A stretch of DNA of 29,040 bases from a virus. The notes below the pieces were generated by a model. The model did not search any database and was not told the origin of the DNA. It saw only the letters and a list, made by a program, of their open reading frames with translations. Shown here in pieces: positions 1-6,105 of the stretch. The stretch lies in the IMG/VR virus record IMGVR_UViG_3300027851_000098, positions 1 to 29,040 of that record; one strand, written 5' to 3'. Position numbers and translations under genes: made by a program. The first letter of the stretch is position 1, and every line of letters begins with the position of its first letter.

Positions 1-656
1 GTATCCTGTCGGCGTCTACAAATCCTGGTGATGTCGTATTCGATCCCTTCTGCGGATGCGGAACTACTATTTACGCGGCCGAAAAGACCGGCCGCAAATG
101 GATCGGATGTGATATTGCCATCCTCTCTATAAAGCTGGTGCGTGAGGTCCTGGCAGAGCGCTATCGACTAGTGGAAGGTCATCACTTCGAGGTGGATGGC
201 ATACCCGTTAGTGTTGAACAGGCGCATGAACTATTTAAACGCGACCCATTTCAATTCCAGCACTGGTTTGTTGAACGTGTTGGTGGCTTTCCCATGCAAA
301 AGAAAGTGGCTGATCGCGGCATTGACGGCCGAATTTACTTTGAGATGCAGAACGGGCTTTGCGAAATGATCCTTTCAGTCAAGGGGGGCAGGTTGGGGCC
401 GACCGACGTGCGCGACCTGCGCGGCGTTATTGAGCGCGAAGATGCTGCTATGGGGGGATTCTTGTCGCTGAACGAGCCGACCAAAGCCATGCGTGCGGAA
501 GCGGCCGCCGCAGGTATGTATACCTGCGGGGACCTTCGGTACCCGCGCCTGCAGCTCTTGACGGCTAAGGATATTTTTGAGGGTAAGCGGGAGTTCCAAA
601 TGCCGACACGCATCAATACCAAGATCACCACGGGGCAGCAGTCATTACCACTGTGA
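1..656 (+). CDS. DNA methyltransferase with C-terminal Mrr-like nuclease domain, 5'-truncated
   Basis: The reading frame is open from base 3 at the window edge, so the N-terminus is missing. The visible start carries the motif DPFCGCGTT (bases 42-68), the SAM-binding motif I of N4-cytosine/N6-adenine methyltransferases of the order in which motif I lies near the C-terminal end of the catalytic domain. After it comes a domain with RGIDGRIYF and, further on, SVKGG, resembling the D...xxK core of PD-(D/E)xK restriction-like domains, then VRDLRGVIERE and EPTKAMRAEA. This pairing is known in annotated site-specific DNA methyltransferases. GC is clearly lower than in the phage genes that follow. 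It ends 5 bases from the stop of the convergent repressor gene. It may be host DNA at a prophage boundary, or phage cargo. Family confidence is high; nuclease activity is not shown by the sequence. Confidence 0.85.
   Translation, partial: ILSASTNPGDVVFDPFCGCGTTIYAAEKTGRKWIGCDIAILSIKLVREVLAERYRLVEGHHFEVDGIPVSVEQAHELFKRDPFQFQHWFVERVGGFPMQKKVADRGIDGRIYFEMQNGLCEMILSVKGGRLGPTDVRDLRGVIEREDAAMGGFLSLNEPTKAMRAEAAAAGMYTCGDLRYPRLQLLTAKDIFEGKREFQMPTRINTKITTGQQSLPL
508..529. repeat. Perfect 10-bp inverted repeat inside the methyltransferase gene
   Basis: CCGCAGGTAT and ATACCTGCGG form a perfect inverted repeat with a 2-base spacer. It lies in the nuclease-like domain of the methyltransferase and is translated through, so it may simply be a coincidence of codons. 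A protein-binding site is the alternative. Confidence 0.5.
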
Positions 657-661
657 ACTTT

Positions 662-1408
662 TTAGCCCCATGTGAGATGCGACACGACGCCCGCCACGAT
701 TTCGACCTGCCCAGGGCTGGCGAGGGTGGATGCAGGCTCTTCGCCGAAATCCAACTTTCGGACGTTCTCGCGGAACGCATCACCCGCAACACTCTGTGGC
801 GGAGCGGCGATCTGGATCGGCATCTGGTGTTCGGGTCGCGAGGATCTGGGCCATAGCCAGACCGACCCGTCCGTCTCCTGCCGGAACTCTTTGCACGTCA
901 TTTCGACGTCCCCGGCGTCATTCCAGCGGCGGATAATGACGGCATCACCCGACTGTCGGTCCGGGAGATCGTGCACCGATGCGCAGATCAATAGCGTGCC
1001 GGGCGGATAGACCAGGTTCATGCTTTCCCCGCGAACCTCCAGCGCGAATAGGTCGACGCCTGCAAATTTCGACGGGCGGGGGATTACCACCTCCTGCCAT
1101 GCATCGGCTTCCCCTTCCCATTCCCAATTTGGCTGCCATAGCCCGGCCTGGACATAGCCCCGCAGATAGATCGGTTTAACAGGGCGTTTCGCGGGCTGCG
1201 GATCGCCCTTGCCATACAGTATCCATTCGGGCGGAACGCCATAGGCCCGGCCGTACTTGGCCGCCGCATCGGCCCGGATGCCCCGCGTGCCGTTCTCATG
1301 GGACAGGTAGGTGGGTTCTTTCCAGCCAAAGGCCCGCGCGGCATCGCTGCCGCTGTCATAGCCTGCAGCCTCGCGTGCGGCCTTCAGCCGGTCCCTTGGC
1401 TCATCCAT
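662..1408 (-). CDS. CI/LexA-like phage repressor (XRE HTH + S24 peptidase)
   Basis: Lysogeny repressor of about 248 residues. Residues 1-65 form an XRE-type helix-turn-helix domain (RDRLKAAREAAGY, then a recognition region ending ENGTRG). The C-terminal half is an S24 self-cleavage domain: a candidate Ala-Gly cleavage site in GYVQAGLW (about 88-89), the catalytic serine in RGESMN (about 129) and the lysine in EMTCKEF (about 173). It would bind the operators at 1440-1492, shut off the rightward early promoter, and be inactivated by RecA-stimulated autocleavage. The frame extends three codons further to an ATG at 1417, but the AGGGG ribosome site touches that codon and is 9 bases from the ATG at 1408, so 1408 is preferred. 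It is divergent from the Cro-like gene and convergent with the methyltransferase. Confidence 0.9.
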   Translation of the reverse strand: MDEPRDRLKAAREAAGYDSGSDAARAFGWKEPTYLSHENGTRGIRADAAAKYGRAYGVPPEWILYGKGDPQPAKRPVKPIYLRGYVQAGLWQPNWEWEGEADAWQEVVIPRPSKFAGVDLFALEVRGESMNLVYPPGTLLICASVHDLPDRQSGDAVIIRRWNDAGDVEMTCKEFRQETDGSVWLWPRSSRPEHQMPIQIAAPPQSVAGDAFRENVRKLDFGEEPASTLASPGQVEIVAGVVSHLTWG

Positions 1409-1439
1409 CTGCATCATCCCCTATGATGGGCGACGTATC

Positions 1440-1455
1440 GCATAACGCGCTATGC
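1440..1455. promoter_or_regulatory. Operator O1 in the repressor/Cro intergenic region
   Basis: GCATAACGCGCTATGC is a near-perfect 16-bp palindrome: arms GCATA/TATGC around a CGCG centre, with one imperfect pair. The same half-site words recur in O2 about 30 bp away. It is the expected target of the CI-like and Cro-like proteins; binding is inferred. Confidence 0.7.
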
Positions 1456-1463
1456 ATTTGGCA

Positions 1464-1492
1464 TTGACAGCACGCTATGCGTTATGCATAAC
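1464..1492 (+). promoter_or_regulatory. Rightward early promoter (PR-like)
   Basis: A consensus -35 TTGACA (1464-1469) is followed, after 17 bp, by CATAAC (1487-1492; 4 of 6 matches to TATAAT). The predicted transcription start is about 1499-1500, only 2-3 bases before the Cro-like ATG at 1502, so the transcript would be essentially leaderless. Operator O2 overlaps the -10, so a bound repressor would block it. Confidence 0.65.
1474..1492. promoter_or_regulatory. Operator O2 overlapping the PR -10
   Basis: GCTATGC is followed directly by the perfect 12-bp palindrome GTTATGCATAAC (1481-1492). The half-sites GCTATGC and GTTATGC match those of O1. It covers the spacer and -10 of the rightward promoter. 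Confidence 0.65.
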
Positions 1493-1501
1493 CTGTTGCC
1501 C

Positions 1502-1684
1502 ATGACCGATACCGATTCTGAAATCCTGCGTATCCGCAACCGCCTTGGCTGGTCTCAGGCCGAAATGGCAGAGGCTTTGGGGCTGTCTCAAGCGACCGTC
1601 AGCCGGATGGAGCGCGGGGTTCTGCCGGAGCGGAAAGCGGTCCTGCACTTAGCCCGTAGCCTGGAAGAGGGGCGCGCGGCATGA
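1502..1684 (+). CDS. Cro-like XRE DNA-binding protein
   Basis: A 60-residue protein that is almost entirely one helix-turn-helix domain: LRIRNRLGWSQAEMAEALG, then LSQATVSRMERG as the recognition helix region. As first gene rightward of the immunity operators and divergent from the repressor, it is placed to act as Cro. The frame also opens at ATG 1484, but that codon lies inside operator O2 and upstream of the predicted transcription start, so 1502 is chosen. No Shine-Dalgarno sequence precedes 1502, which fits leaderless translation. Confidence 0.8.
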   Translation: MTDTDSEILRIRNRLGWSQAEMAEALGLSQATVSRMERGVLPERKAVLHLARSLEEGRAA

Positions 1685-1692
1685 GCCCCCCC

Positions 1693-1884
1693 TCAATCCG
1701 GTTTCGGCAGGGTCAGCCGCGTCTGCTGGGCTATCGCCTCGGCCGCGCGGGCGACGGTTTTCCAGAGTTCCCGTTTCGGGCCGTCTTCCCCCAGGGATCG
1801 CATACGCGCCGCGTAGGCGAGGTCCCCGGCGGCCCGGATCAGCATCAGTTTCCCGCTGATGCTGCTGATGATGCGGTGTTCCAT
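1693..1884 (-). CDS. Small hypothetical protein, minus strand
   Basis: A 63-residue protein starting MEHRIISSISGKLML and rich in Ala/Arg helices (IRAAGDLAYAARM). Start chosen because a strong GGAGGGG ribosome site lies about 5 bases upstream of the ATG at 1884; the frame is open further upstream but without such a site. No family recognised. It runs against the surrounding rightward early genes, between Cro and the early operon, so it needs its own promoter in 1885-2075; none is obvious. It might be expressed in the lysogen, or a regulator in the position of lambda CII/N; that is only positional. Confidence 0.55.
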   Translation of the reverse strand: MEHRIISSISGKLMLIRAAGDLAYAARMRSLGEDGPKRELWKTVARAAEAIAQQTRLTLPKPD

Positions 1885-1923
1885 CTGTCCCCTCCCTCGG
1901 GTCGGGGCATCGCATCGCGCCCC

Positions 1924-1982
1924 GGCGCCCGGTCCTATGGCCCTGCCCCTCTCGGCCATTGTGACCGGGCGCCGCTTTTTTT
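1924..1982 (+). terminator. Rho-independent terminator with long two-part stem
   Basis: GGCGCCCGGTC (1924-1934) pairs perfectly with GACCGGGCGCC (1963-1973), and inside it ATGGCC pairs with GGCCAT; seven T residues follow (1976-1982). It would stop rightward transcription from PR after the Cro-like gene and before the early operon at 2076, in the position of lambda tR1. Confidence 0.8.
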
Positions 1983-2075
1983 GCCAGCGCGCGGGGGGCG
2001 AAAGGTCCCGGGTCTCGGTTCACGGATGTTCGCCCGGGATGACGTGGAAAACATTAGCGGATCGGGGGCGGCATT

Positions 2076-2654
2076 ATGAGGGGGGCGATTGCGCAGGGCC
2101 TGCACATCGCGCCCGACGCCATGGAGCTGGTCGGCGCGCGCATCGCGATGTGGTGCGGGCGGGAGCCCGCCAAGGTTTTGGCGCGGCGCCTGGGGGCCAA
2201 TGACCGCACGGTGCAGGGCTGGCGCGACGGGCGCCCCCCTGCGCTGAAGCACTTGCACCGGATGGTGGAGTATTGGGGATCGGCCTTCATCGAGGATGTT
2301 TTCGGCGATGTGCTGCAGGCCCGGCCGGGTGATTTCGCGGCCCGGATGCGGCGCATGCGCGCTGAGCTGGATGTGATGGAGGCGGAATATGCAGGGATTA
2401 CAGCGCGCATGGGCCATGGCGCGGCTGCACTGGCACCGGTGGCGCGCGCGGCATCACCTGGACAGGGTCAACGATCTGTTGGCGCGGCTGGGGCTGTAGC
2501 GACCCGTGCGGCCGCAATGCTGATGCTGGGGCTGGCCTGTTTCGGGGCGGGCGCCGCCCTGCTGGGGGATGACGATCACGGGCTGATCCGGGCACGCGCC
2601 CCGCGCCCATCGGTGGTGCGTGCCATACGGTTACCGGGGAGGGTGGATGTATGA
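2076..2654 (+). CDS. HTH protein with C-terminal membrane segment (possibly two genes read as one)
   Basis: A 192-residue frame. Residues about 30-75 (AKVLARRLGANDRTVQGWRDG, then HRMVEYWGSAFIEDVFG) look like a helix-turn-helix of the YdaS/XRE kind, followed by a short helical segment to about residue 105. Residues about 105-145 have poor codon usage for this genome where a different frame (2389-2499) looks better. After that comes a hydrophobic stretch, AAAMLMLGLACFGAGAALLG, and a basic tail. The end overlaps the next gene by ATGA. It may be a true membrane-tethered regulator, or an HTH gene run together with a small membrane-protein gene starting near 2517 through loss of a stop. Ribosome site weak (GGGGGCGG). 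Confidence 0.55.
   Translation: MRGAIAQGLHIAPDAMELVGARIAMWCGREPAKVLARRLGANDRTVQGWRDGRPPALKHLHRMVEYWGSAFIEDVFGDVLQARPGDFAARMRRMRAELDVMEAEYAGITARMGHGAAALAPVARAASPGQGQRSVGAAGAVATRAAAMLMLGLACFGAGAALLGDDDHGLIRARAPRPSVVRAIRLPGRVDV
2389..2499 (+). CDS. Small basic protein overlapping the HTH frame
   Basis: A 36-residue frame starting MQGLQRAWAMARLHWHRW, rich in Trp, Arg and His and ending in the amphipathic DRVNDLLARLGL. A GGAGG ribosome site sits 7 bases before the ATG, and codon third positions are GC-rich in this frame but not in the overlapping one. No family recognised. It competes with the 2076-2654 reading for the same bases. Confidence 0.4.
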   Translation: MQGLQRAWAMARLHWHRWRARHHLDRVNDLLARLGL

Positions 2655-2992
2655 GTGATACCGCCCCCAGCCCGTCCATTCCCCTGCGCCCCGATGCCAT
2701 CATCGCCAAGCTGCCGCATTTCGCACTGACCGAGTTGGAGCGGCTGCGCCGTTACCTGCTGGATGCGATGCGCGATGCGGCTGATCTGGTCAATGCGGGC
2801 CATCACGGCGCGTTGTCGGCACAGCTGGGCTTCGGGGTGGATGATTGCCCGTTCCCGGGCGATACGCGGCCGCGCCAGCGCGCCCGCTGGGTGGAGCTGC
2901 ATCGGGCGGCATTGCTGGAGGGGCAACCCAAGCCCCCGCGCGGCCCGGCCCGGCCCTGGCCCATCGATCCACAAGAGGAGGTTTGGTCATGA
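2651..2992 (+). CDS. Hypothetical early protein, faintly Rmf/CrpP-like
   Basis: 113 residues. The start overlaps the previous stop by ATGA. The N-terminal half is helical (LTELERLRRYLLDAMRDAADLV). The middle, GFGVDDCPFPGD followed by RARWVELHRAALLE, recalls the G..VDxCPY...R..W..GW pattern of small Rmf/CrpP-fold proteins common in phages and plasmids, but the match is weak. The C-terminus is proline-rich. Member of the tight early operon. Function unknown. Confidence 0.6.
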   Translation: MSDTAPSPSIPLRPDAIIAKLPHFALTELERLRRYLLDAMRDAADLVNAGHHGALSAQLGFGVDDCPFPGDTRPRQRARWVELHRAALLEGQPKPPRGPARPWPIDPQEEVWS

Positions 2993-3090
2993 TCCGCACG
3001 GCGCTGATCGTGGTGGTCGCGTCCTGGCTGGTATCGGCCGTGCTGCTGTATTCGGCGGCGGTCGGGCTGAGCCGTGTGGGGGTGCTGTGA
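2989..3090 (+). CDS. 33-residue single-pass membrane protein
   Basis: MIRTALIVVVASWLVSAVLL and the residues after it form one hydrophobic segment in a 33-residue peptide. A strong GAGGAGG ribosome site precedes the ATG, which overlaps the previous stop by ATGA. No family can be named. Another small membrane protein lies just downstream at 3158. Confidence 0.6.
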   Translation: MIRTALIVVVASWLVSAVLLYSAAVGLSRVGVL

Positions 3091-3161
3091 TGCCCGGCCA
3101 AGCAAGGCCCGAAGCGCAGCGCATGGGGCCGCCGGATTTGCCGGGCGGTGTACAGCCATGA
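3090..3161 (+). CDS. Possible 23-residue micro-ORF
   Basis: ATG 3090 shares its A with the TGA of the upstream gene, and its TGA (3159-3161) overlaps the ATG of the next gene at 3158. The product is MPGQARPEAQRMGPPDLPGG plus three residues. It would translationally couple its neighbours. It has no own ribosome site beyond the coupling, so it may be only a re-initiation bridge. Confidence 0.3.
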   Translation: MPGQARPEAQRMGPPDLPGGVQP

Positions 3162-3358
3162 CTACCGCGCTGACATTGTCGATCTGGGCCGGGGTGCTGA
3201 TCGCGCTGGCCTGTGCCTGTGCGGTCAGTGCGCGGCGGGCTTTGGCCTCGGGCCGCGAGGATGATGCCGATATCTGGATTGTCGCCGCATGGCTATGCGG
3301 TGGCATGGGCGGCCTGCTGGCCGTTCTGTTGGCCCTGTCCGTCAGGATGGGGATGTGA
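3158..3358 (+). CDS. Small two-pass membrane protein
   Basis: 66 residues with two hydrophobic segments, LSIWAGVLIALACACAVSA near residues 6-24 and WIVAAWLCGGMGGLLAVLLAL near 40-60, separated by a short charged loop (RRALASGREDDAD). Sits in the early operon with overlapping starts on both sides. No family recognised. Confidence 0.55.
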   Translation: MTTALTLSIWAGVLIALACACAVSARRALASGREDDADIWIVAAWLCGGMGGLLAVLLALSVRMGM

Positions 3359-4038
3359 GCGTGTCTGTTTCCTTCCCGTTCGATGACTGCGCCGGGGCCG
3401 ACCAGCCCCGGCGGCTTTTCCCCGGCGCGCATGATCGCCGCGCGATCTGGGGCGGGGTGTATGAGCCGGCACCCCAGGAATGGTATCGGGAGGAGGATTG
3501 GGCGGCCGCCGCCCTGCTGATCACGCTGCGTCGTCGCGGGCTGGTGCAGGCGGAAACGCGGTTCTGGGACCCCTGGGCCGGGTCCGGCTCCACGGTCGGG
3601 GCGGTACGCGCGGCCGGACATGTCTGCCATGCCAGCGATATCGTTGACCGGGGCTGTGCGCGGCCCTGGCACCAAGCCGATTTCCTGGGGCTGGCGGAAG
3701 GGGCGGGGGGGAGTATCATCGGTAACCCGCCCTATGCGGGTATCCGCGAGCATATCGACCAGGCGCTTGCCCTGACCGATCGGCTGGTCTGTGTGCTGGT
3801 CGCGTCCAACCTGCCCTATGGGCACCGGGAATGGTTTTCGGCCCGGCCGCTGGTGCTGGAATGCCGGACCAGCCCCCGCCTGAATTGCCCGCCGGGGCAT
3901 AAGCGCCTGCCCAATAACGGCGGCGGACGCATGATGTATTCCTGGCTGGTGTTTGACCGAGCCGCCCGGCCCTGCGGCGGGGCCTGGATGCATGATTACG
4001 CCATTCGTCCCGACCTGGTGGAGGATAACCCGAAATGA
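3355..4038 (+). CDS. Small N6-adenine-type DNA methyltransferase
   Basis: 227 residues. DPWAGSGS is the SAM-binding motif I, and about 45 residues later IIGNPPYAG is the catalytic NPPY motif IV, the order found in gamma-class adenine methyltransferases. The C-terminal part (GGGRMMYSWLVFDRAA) is the usual late beta-strand of this fold. It probably modifies adenines in phage DNA, for protection or regulation. Start taken as GTG 3355, overlapping the previous TGA; the frame extends upstream to 3289 but that part lies inside the preceding gene. GTG 3361 is an alternative. Target unknown. Confidence 0.75.
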   Translation: MSVSVSFPFDDCAGADQPRRLFPGAHDRRAIWGGVYEPAPQEWYREEDWAAAALLITLRRRGLVQAETRFWDPWAGSGSTVGAVRAAGHVCHASDIVDRGCARPWHQADFLGLAEGAGGSIIGNPPYAGIREHIDQALALTDRLVCVLVASNLPYGHREWFSARPLVLECRTSPRLNCPPGHKRLPNNGGGRMMYSWLVFDRAARPCGGAWMHDYAIRPDLVEDNPK

Positions 4039-4262
4039 GCAATGCACGCGGATTCGCGCCCGATCCGGATGGCCGCACGCGCGATGCCTATGTCGCCGTG
4101 ACGCTGGTGGTGCCGCAATCGGCAACCCCGTTCGAGGTGGTGGATTACGTCAGCCGCGCCCTGGCCGATTACGCCGCGCGGATCACGGATGGCGGCACCG
4201 GGGTTATCCCCGCGCATTTCCGCACGCATAGCATTACCGCCCCGCATGGGGTGCGGGGGTGA
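4035..4262 (+). CDS. Hypothetical early protein
   Basis: 75 residues, no recognised family. A beta strand-like AYVAVTLVVPQ is followed by an amphipathic helix FEVVDYVSRALADYAARI. The start overlaps the methyltransferase stop (ATGA) and its own stop overlaps the next GTG (GTGA), so it is coupled to both neighbours. Confidence 0.55.
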   Translation: MSNARGFAPDPDGRTRDAYVAVTLVVPQSATPFEVVDYVSRALADYAARITDGGTGVIPAHFRTHSITAPHGVRG

Positions 4263-4459
4263 TCAGTCGTCTCAACCGGTCGGGCATGACCACGCCCGAT
4301 CTGATGCGCGAAGCGGCGCGGATCGGCGCGGCGGAGGAGTTGGGGAGGATATGGGGCGATGATCTGGACGAAACCGCGATGCGGCTGCCCAGGCTGCAAC
4401 CAGCCCGCGCGCTATGTGTTCAGCAGGCCAAGCCGGACCCGTCTGCGACGGGTGTTTGA
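4259..4459 (+). CDS. Hypothetical early protein
   Basis: 66 residues from a GTG overlapping the previous TGA. The N-terminal half (TTPDLMREAARIGAAEELGRIWGDD) is helical and plausible. The last 100 bases overlap the next gene in another frame, where the alternative reading looks more protein-like, so the true C-terminus may be shorter than shown if a frameshift is present. No family recognised. Confidence 0.4.
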   Translation: MISRLNRSGMTTPDLMREAARIGAAEELGRIWGDDLDETAMRLPRLQPARALCVQQAKPDPSATGV

Positions 4460-4610
4460 GGTGGTGGCCCGCACCTGTGCCCGGCATCGCCAGCGCGGCC
4501 ACGCGCTGTGTGCCGCTGTGTCCGGCCCCTGGTCGCGGGATTATGGCGATGCGGCGCGGGTGACCCTGCCGCCCCGCCGATCCCCGCCGATGCAGCCGGG
4601 GGCGTTCTGA
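4359..4610 (+). CDS. Small Cys-rich putative zinc-binding protein
   Basis: 83 residues. CGCPGC near residues 8-13 and CARH near 40-43 give a CxxC...CxxH pattern that suggests one zinc site; between them is a basic stretch RTRLRRVFEVVA. It precedes and overlaps the primase gene by TGATG, so a nucleic-acid role in replication is possible. A GGGAGG ribosome site lies about 10 bases upstream. Its first 100 bases overlap the preceding frame. Confidence 0.5.
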   Translation: MIWTKPRCGCPGCNQPARYVFSRPSRTRLRRVFEVVARTCARHRQRGHALCAAVSGPWSRDYGDAARVTLPPRRSPPMQPGAF

Positions 4611-5719
4611 TGGGCAAAAAGCGGTTCAGCCCGGATGTGATCGACGCGGCCAATGGGGCGGTCAGCATGGCCGATCTGCTGTCGCGCGCCGGGGTGCGGT
4701 TGACCGCGCGCGGCGGGAAAATGGTCGGGCTGTGCCCCTTCCATCGGGAGAAATCCCCCAGCTTTACCGTCTATGGCGATCATGCCCAATGCTATGGCTG
4801 CAACTGGTGGGGCCGCCCGATTGGTTTCGTGATGGCGCATGACGGGGTTGGTTTCGTGGACGCCGTCAAGCGGTTGCTGGACGAAGGTGGGTTGGGCGAC
4901 CTCGACCCTGCGCGCATCGCCGCACGGGCGGAAGAAACGCGCGCGGCCCAAGCGGCGGCCGAGGCGGAATATGCCCGCCTTGTGGAGCGGGACCGGCTGC
5001 GCGATCTGGACTGGTGGGCACGTGCCGCGCCCTGGCAGGGCAGCCCGGTCGAAACCTATCTGGTTGCCGCGCGCGGGCTGGATGCGGGCGCGCTACGGGC
5101 ACTTGGCCTGCCCCGGCTGCGCTGTGCCAGCCTGTATTACCAGGATGGGCTGGACGGGGCACGGCTGGGGCCGTTTTCGGTGATGCTGGGGCTGATCCGC
5201 GACCGGGGGCGCATGCTGGGCGTGCATCGCACCTATCTTCGCCCCGACGGGTTAGGCAAGGCCGATGTGCCGGTGCAGAAAAAAACGCCCAAGGGGCTGA
5301 AAGGCGGGTCCATCGCCCTCTACAGCCCGCGCAACCCGCGCCGTGTGGTGATGGGGGAGGGGATAGAGACGGTGTTATCGGCGGCCTGTGCGGCCATGCT
5401 GGCGGGGCGGCTGGCGCCCGATACCGCCTATCTGTCGAGTGTCAGTTTCCCCAATTTCTATGGCGCGGCCAAGCATGGCTCGCGCGGGGTGGCGCTGCCG
5501 GGGGGCGGGTATCTGCCCAGCGATATCCCCGATGATCACCCGGGCATCTGGCTGCCCGACAGCGTGCAGGATCTGACCTGGCTGCGCGATATTCCGAAAT
5601 CGGATGCGGAGGGGATGGCGCTGCTGCGCCGGGGCATGGCGCGGGCGCGTGCGCACGGCGTTCGCAGCACGCGCTATGCCGACCCGCCATCACTGTCAGT
5701 TGAGGGGGAGTGTGTTTGA
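4610..5719 (+). CDS. Phage primase (CHC2 zinc finger + Toprim-like domain)
   Basis: 369 residues. Near residues 40-75, CPFHREKSPSF...CYGCNWWG is the CHC2 zinc-binding domain of DnaG-type primases (C-x2-H...C-x2-C). Near residues 240-260, RRVVMGEGIETVLSA matches the glutamate motif of Toprim domains. The downstream acidic Toprim motif is unclear: where related phage primases have a DGDSD-like string, this protein reads LRDIPKSDAEG. It would make primers for phage replication together with the ATPase at 8149. Start chosen at 4610, overlapping the upstream TGA; the frame continues upstream inside the previous gene. It is convergent with the antitoxin gene, 8 bases apart. Confidence 0.85.
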   Translation: MGKKRFSPDVIDAANGAVSMADLLSRAGVRLTARGGKMVGLCPFHREKSPSFTVYGDHAQCYGCNWWGRPIGFVMAHDGVGFVDAVKRLLDEGGLGDLDPARIAARAEETRAAQAAAEAEYARLVERDRLRDLDWWARAAPWQGSPVETYLVAARGLDAGALRALGLPRLRCASLYYQDGLDGARLGPFSVMLGLIRDRGRMLGVHRTYLRPDGLGKADVPVQKKTPKGLKGGSIALYSPRNPRRVVMGEGIETVLSAACAAMLAGRLAPDTAYLSSVSFPNFYGAAKHGSRGVALPGGGYLPSDIPDDHPGIWLPDSVQDLTWLRDIPKSDAEGMALLRRGMARARAHGVRSTRYADPPSLSVEGECV

Positions 5720-5727
5720 TGCCCCAC

Positions 5728-6093
5728 TCAAACCAAATCATCCAGATCGACCCGCAGGGCCTGCGCCAGGCGCGCCAGAACCTTTGCGCTACCGGTCCGC
5801 TTGCCGCTTTCGATCTGGGACAGATAGGCTTGCGCGATGCCCGCAGCTTCCGCCAGGGCCTCCTGCGACATGCCCCGGTGCTCGCGGAACACGCGGACGG
5901 GGCTTTCCCCATCCAGCATGCGCTTGACCTCCTCATAGGGGATGCGGTCGCCGTCGTCGGACGCCTGTGCTTCCTGGAACAATTCCTCATCCGTCTTGTG
6001 CGCATCGCCCGTCAGGCGGTTGTACTCATCCCAGGGGATCACGGCATAGGCCGGGCGCCCATCCGGCCCGGTAATGATCTGCGGCTTGTTCAT
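5728..6093 (-). CDS. Antitoxin: Phd-like N-terminus with XRE helix-turn-helix
   Basis: 121 residues. The N-terminal third (PAYAVIPWDEYNRLT) resembles the Phd/YefM-type antitoxin strand and helix. The C-terminal 55 residues are an XRE helix-turn-helix (FREHRGMSQEALAEAAGI, AQAYLSQIESGKRTG). Expected to neutralise the RelE-like toxin encoded 12 bases upstream and to repress their promoter through the operators at 6391-6459. Ribosome site GGAGG lies 8 bases before the ATG. The toxin-first order is that of higBA-type modules. It runs opposite to the replication genes on both sides. Confidence 0.85.
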   Translation of the reverse strand: MNKPQIITGPDGRPAYAVIPWDEYNRLTGDAHKTDEELFQEAQASDDGDRIPYEEVKRMLDGESPVRVFREHRGMSQEALAEAAGIAQAYLSQIESGKRTGSAKVLARLAQALRVDLDDLV

Positions 6094-6105
6094 GGCCTTA
6101 CCCTC

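Noticed and set aside
653-1139. Several plus- and minus-strand frames overlapping the repressor gene
   Set aside because: The repressor's HTH and S24 motifs fix the coding strand and frame; the others lack ribosome sites.
2803-4125. Long minus-strand open frame of 440 codons opposite several early genes
   Set aside because: High-GC antisense shadow: the plus strand has recognisable motifs (DPWAGSGS, NPPY) and coupled starts, while this frame has low-complexity Pro/Arg/His content.
5709-5733. Short inverted repeat (GTTTGA/TCAAAC) between the convergent primase and antitoxin genes
   Set aside because: Only a 6-bp stem without a T-tract; too weak to call a terminator.
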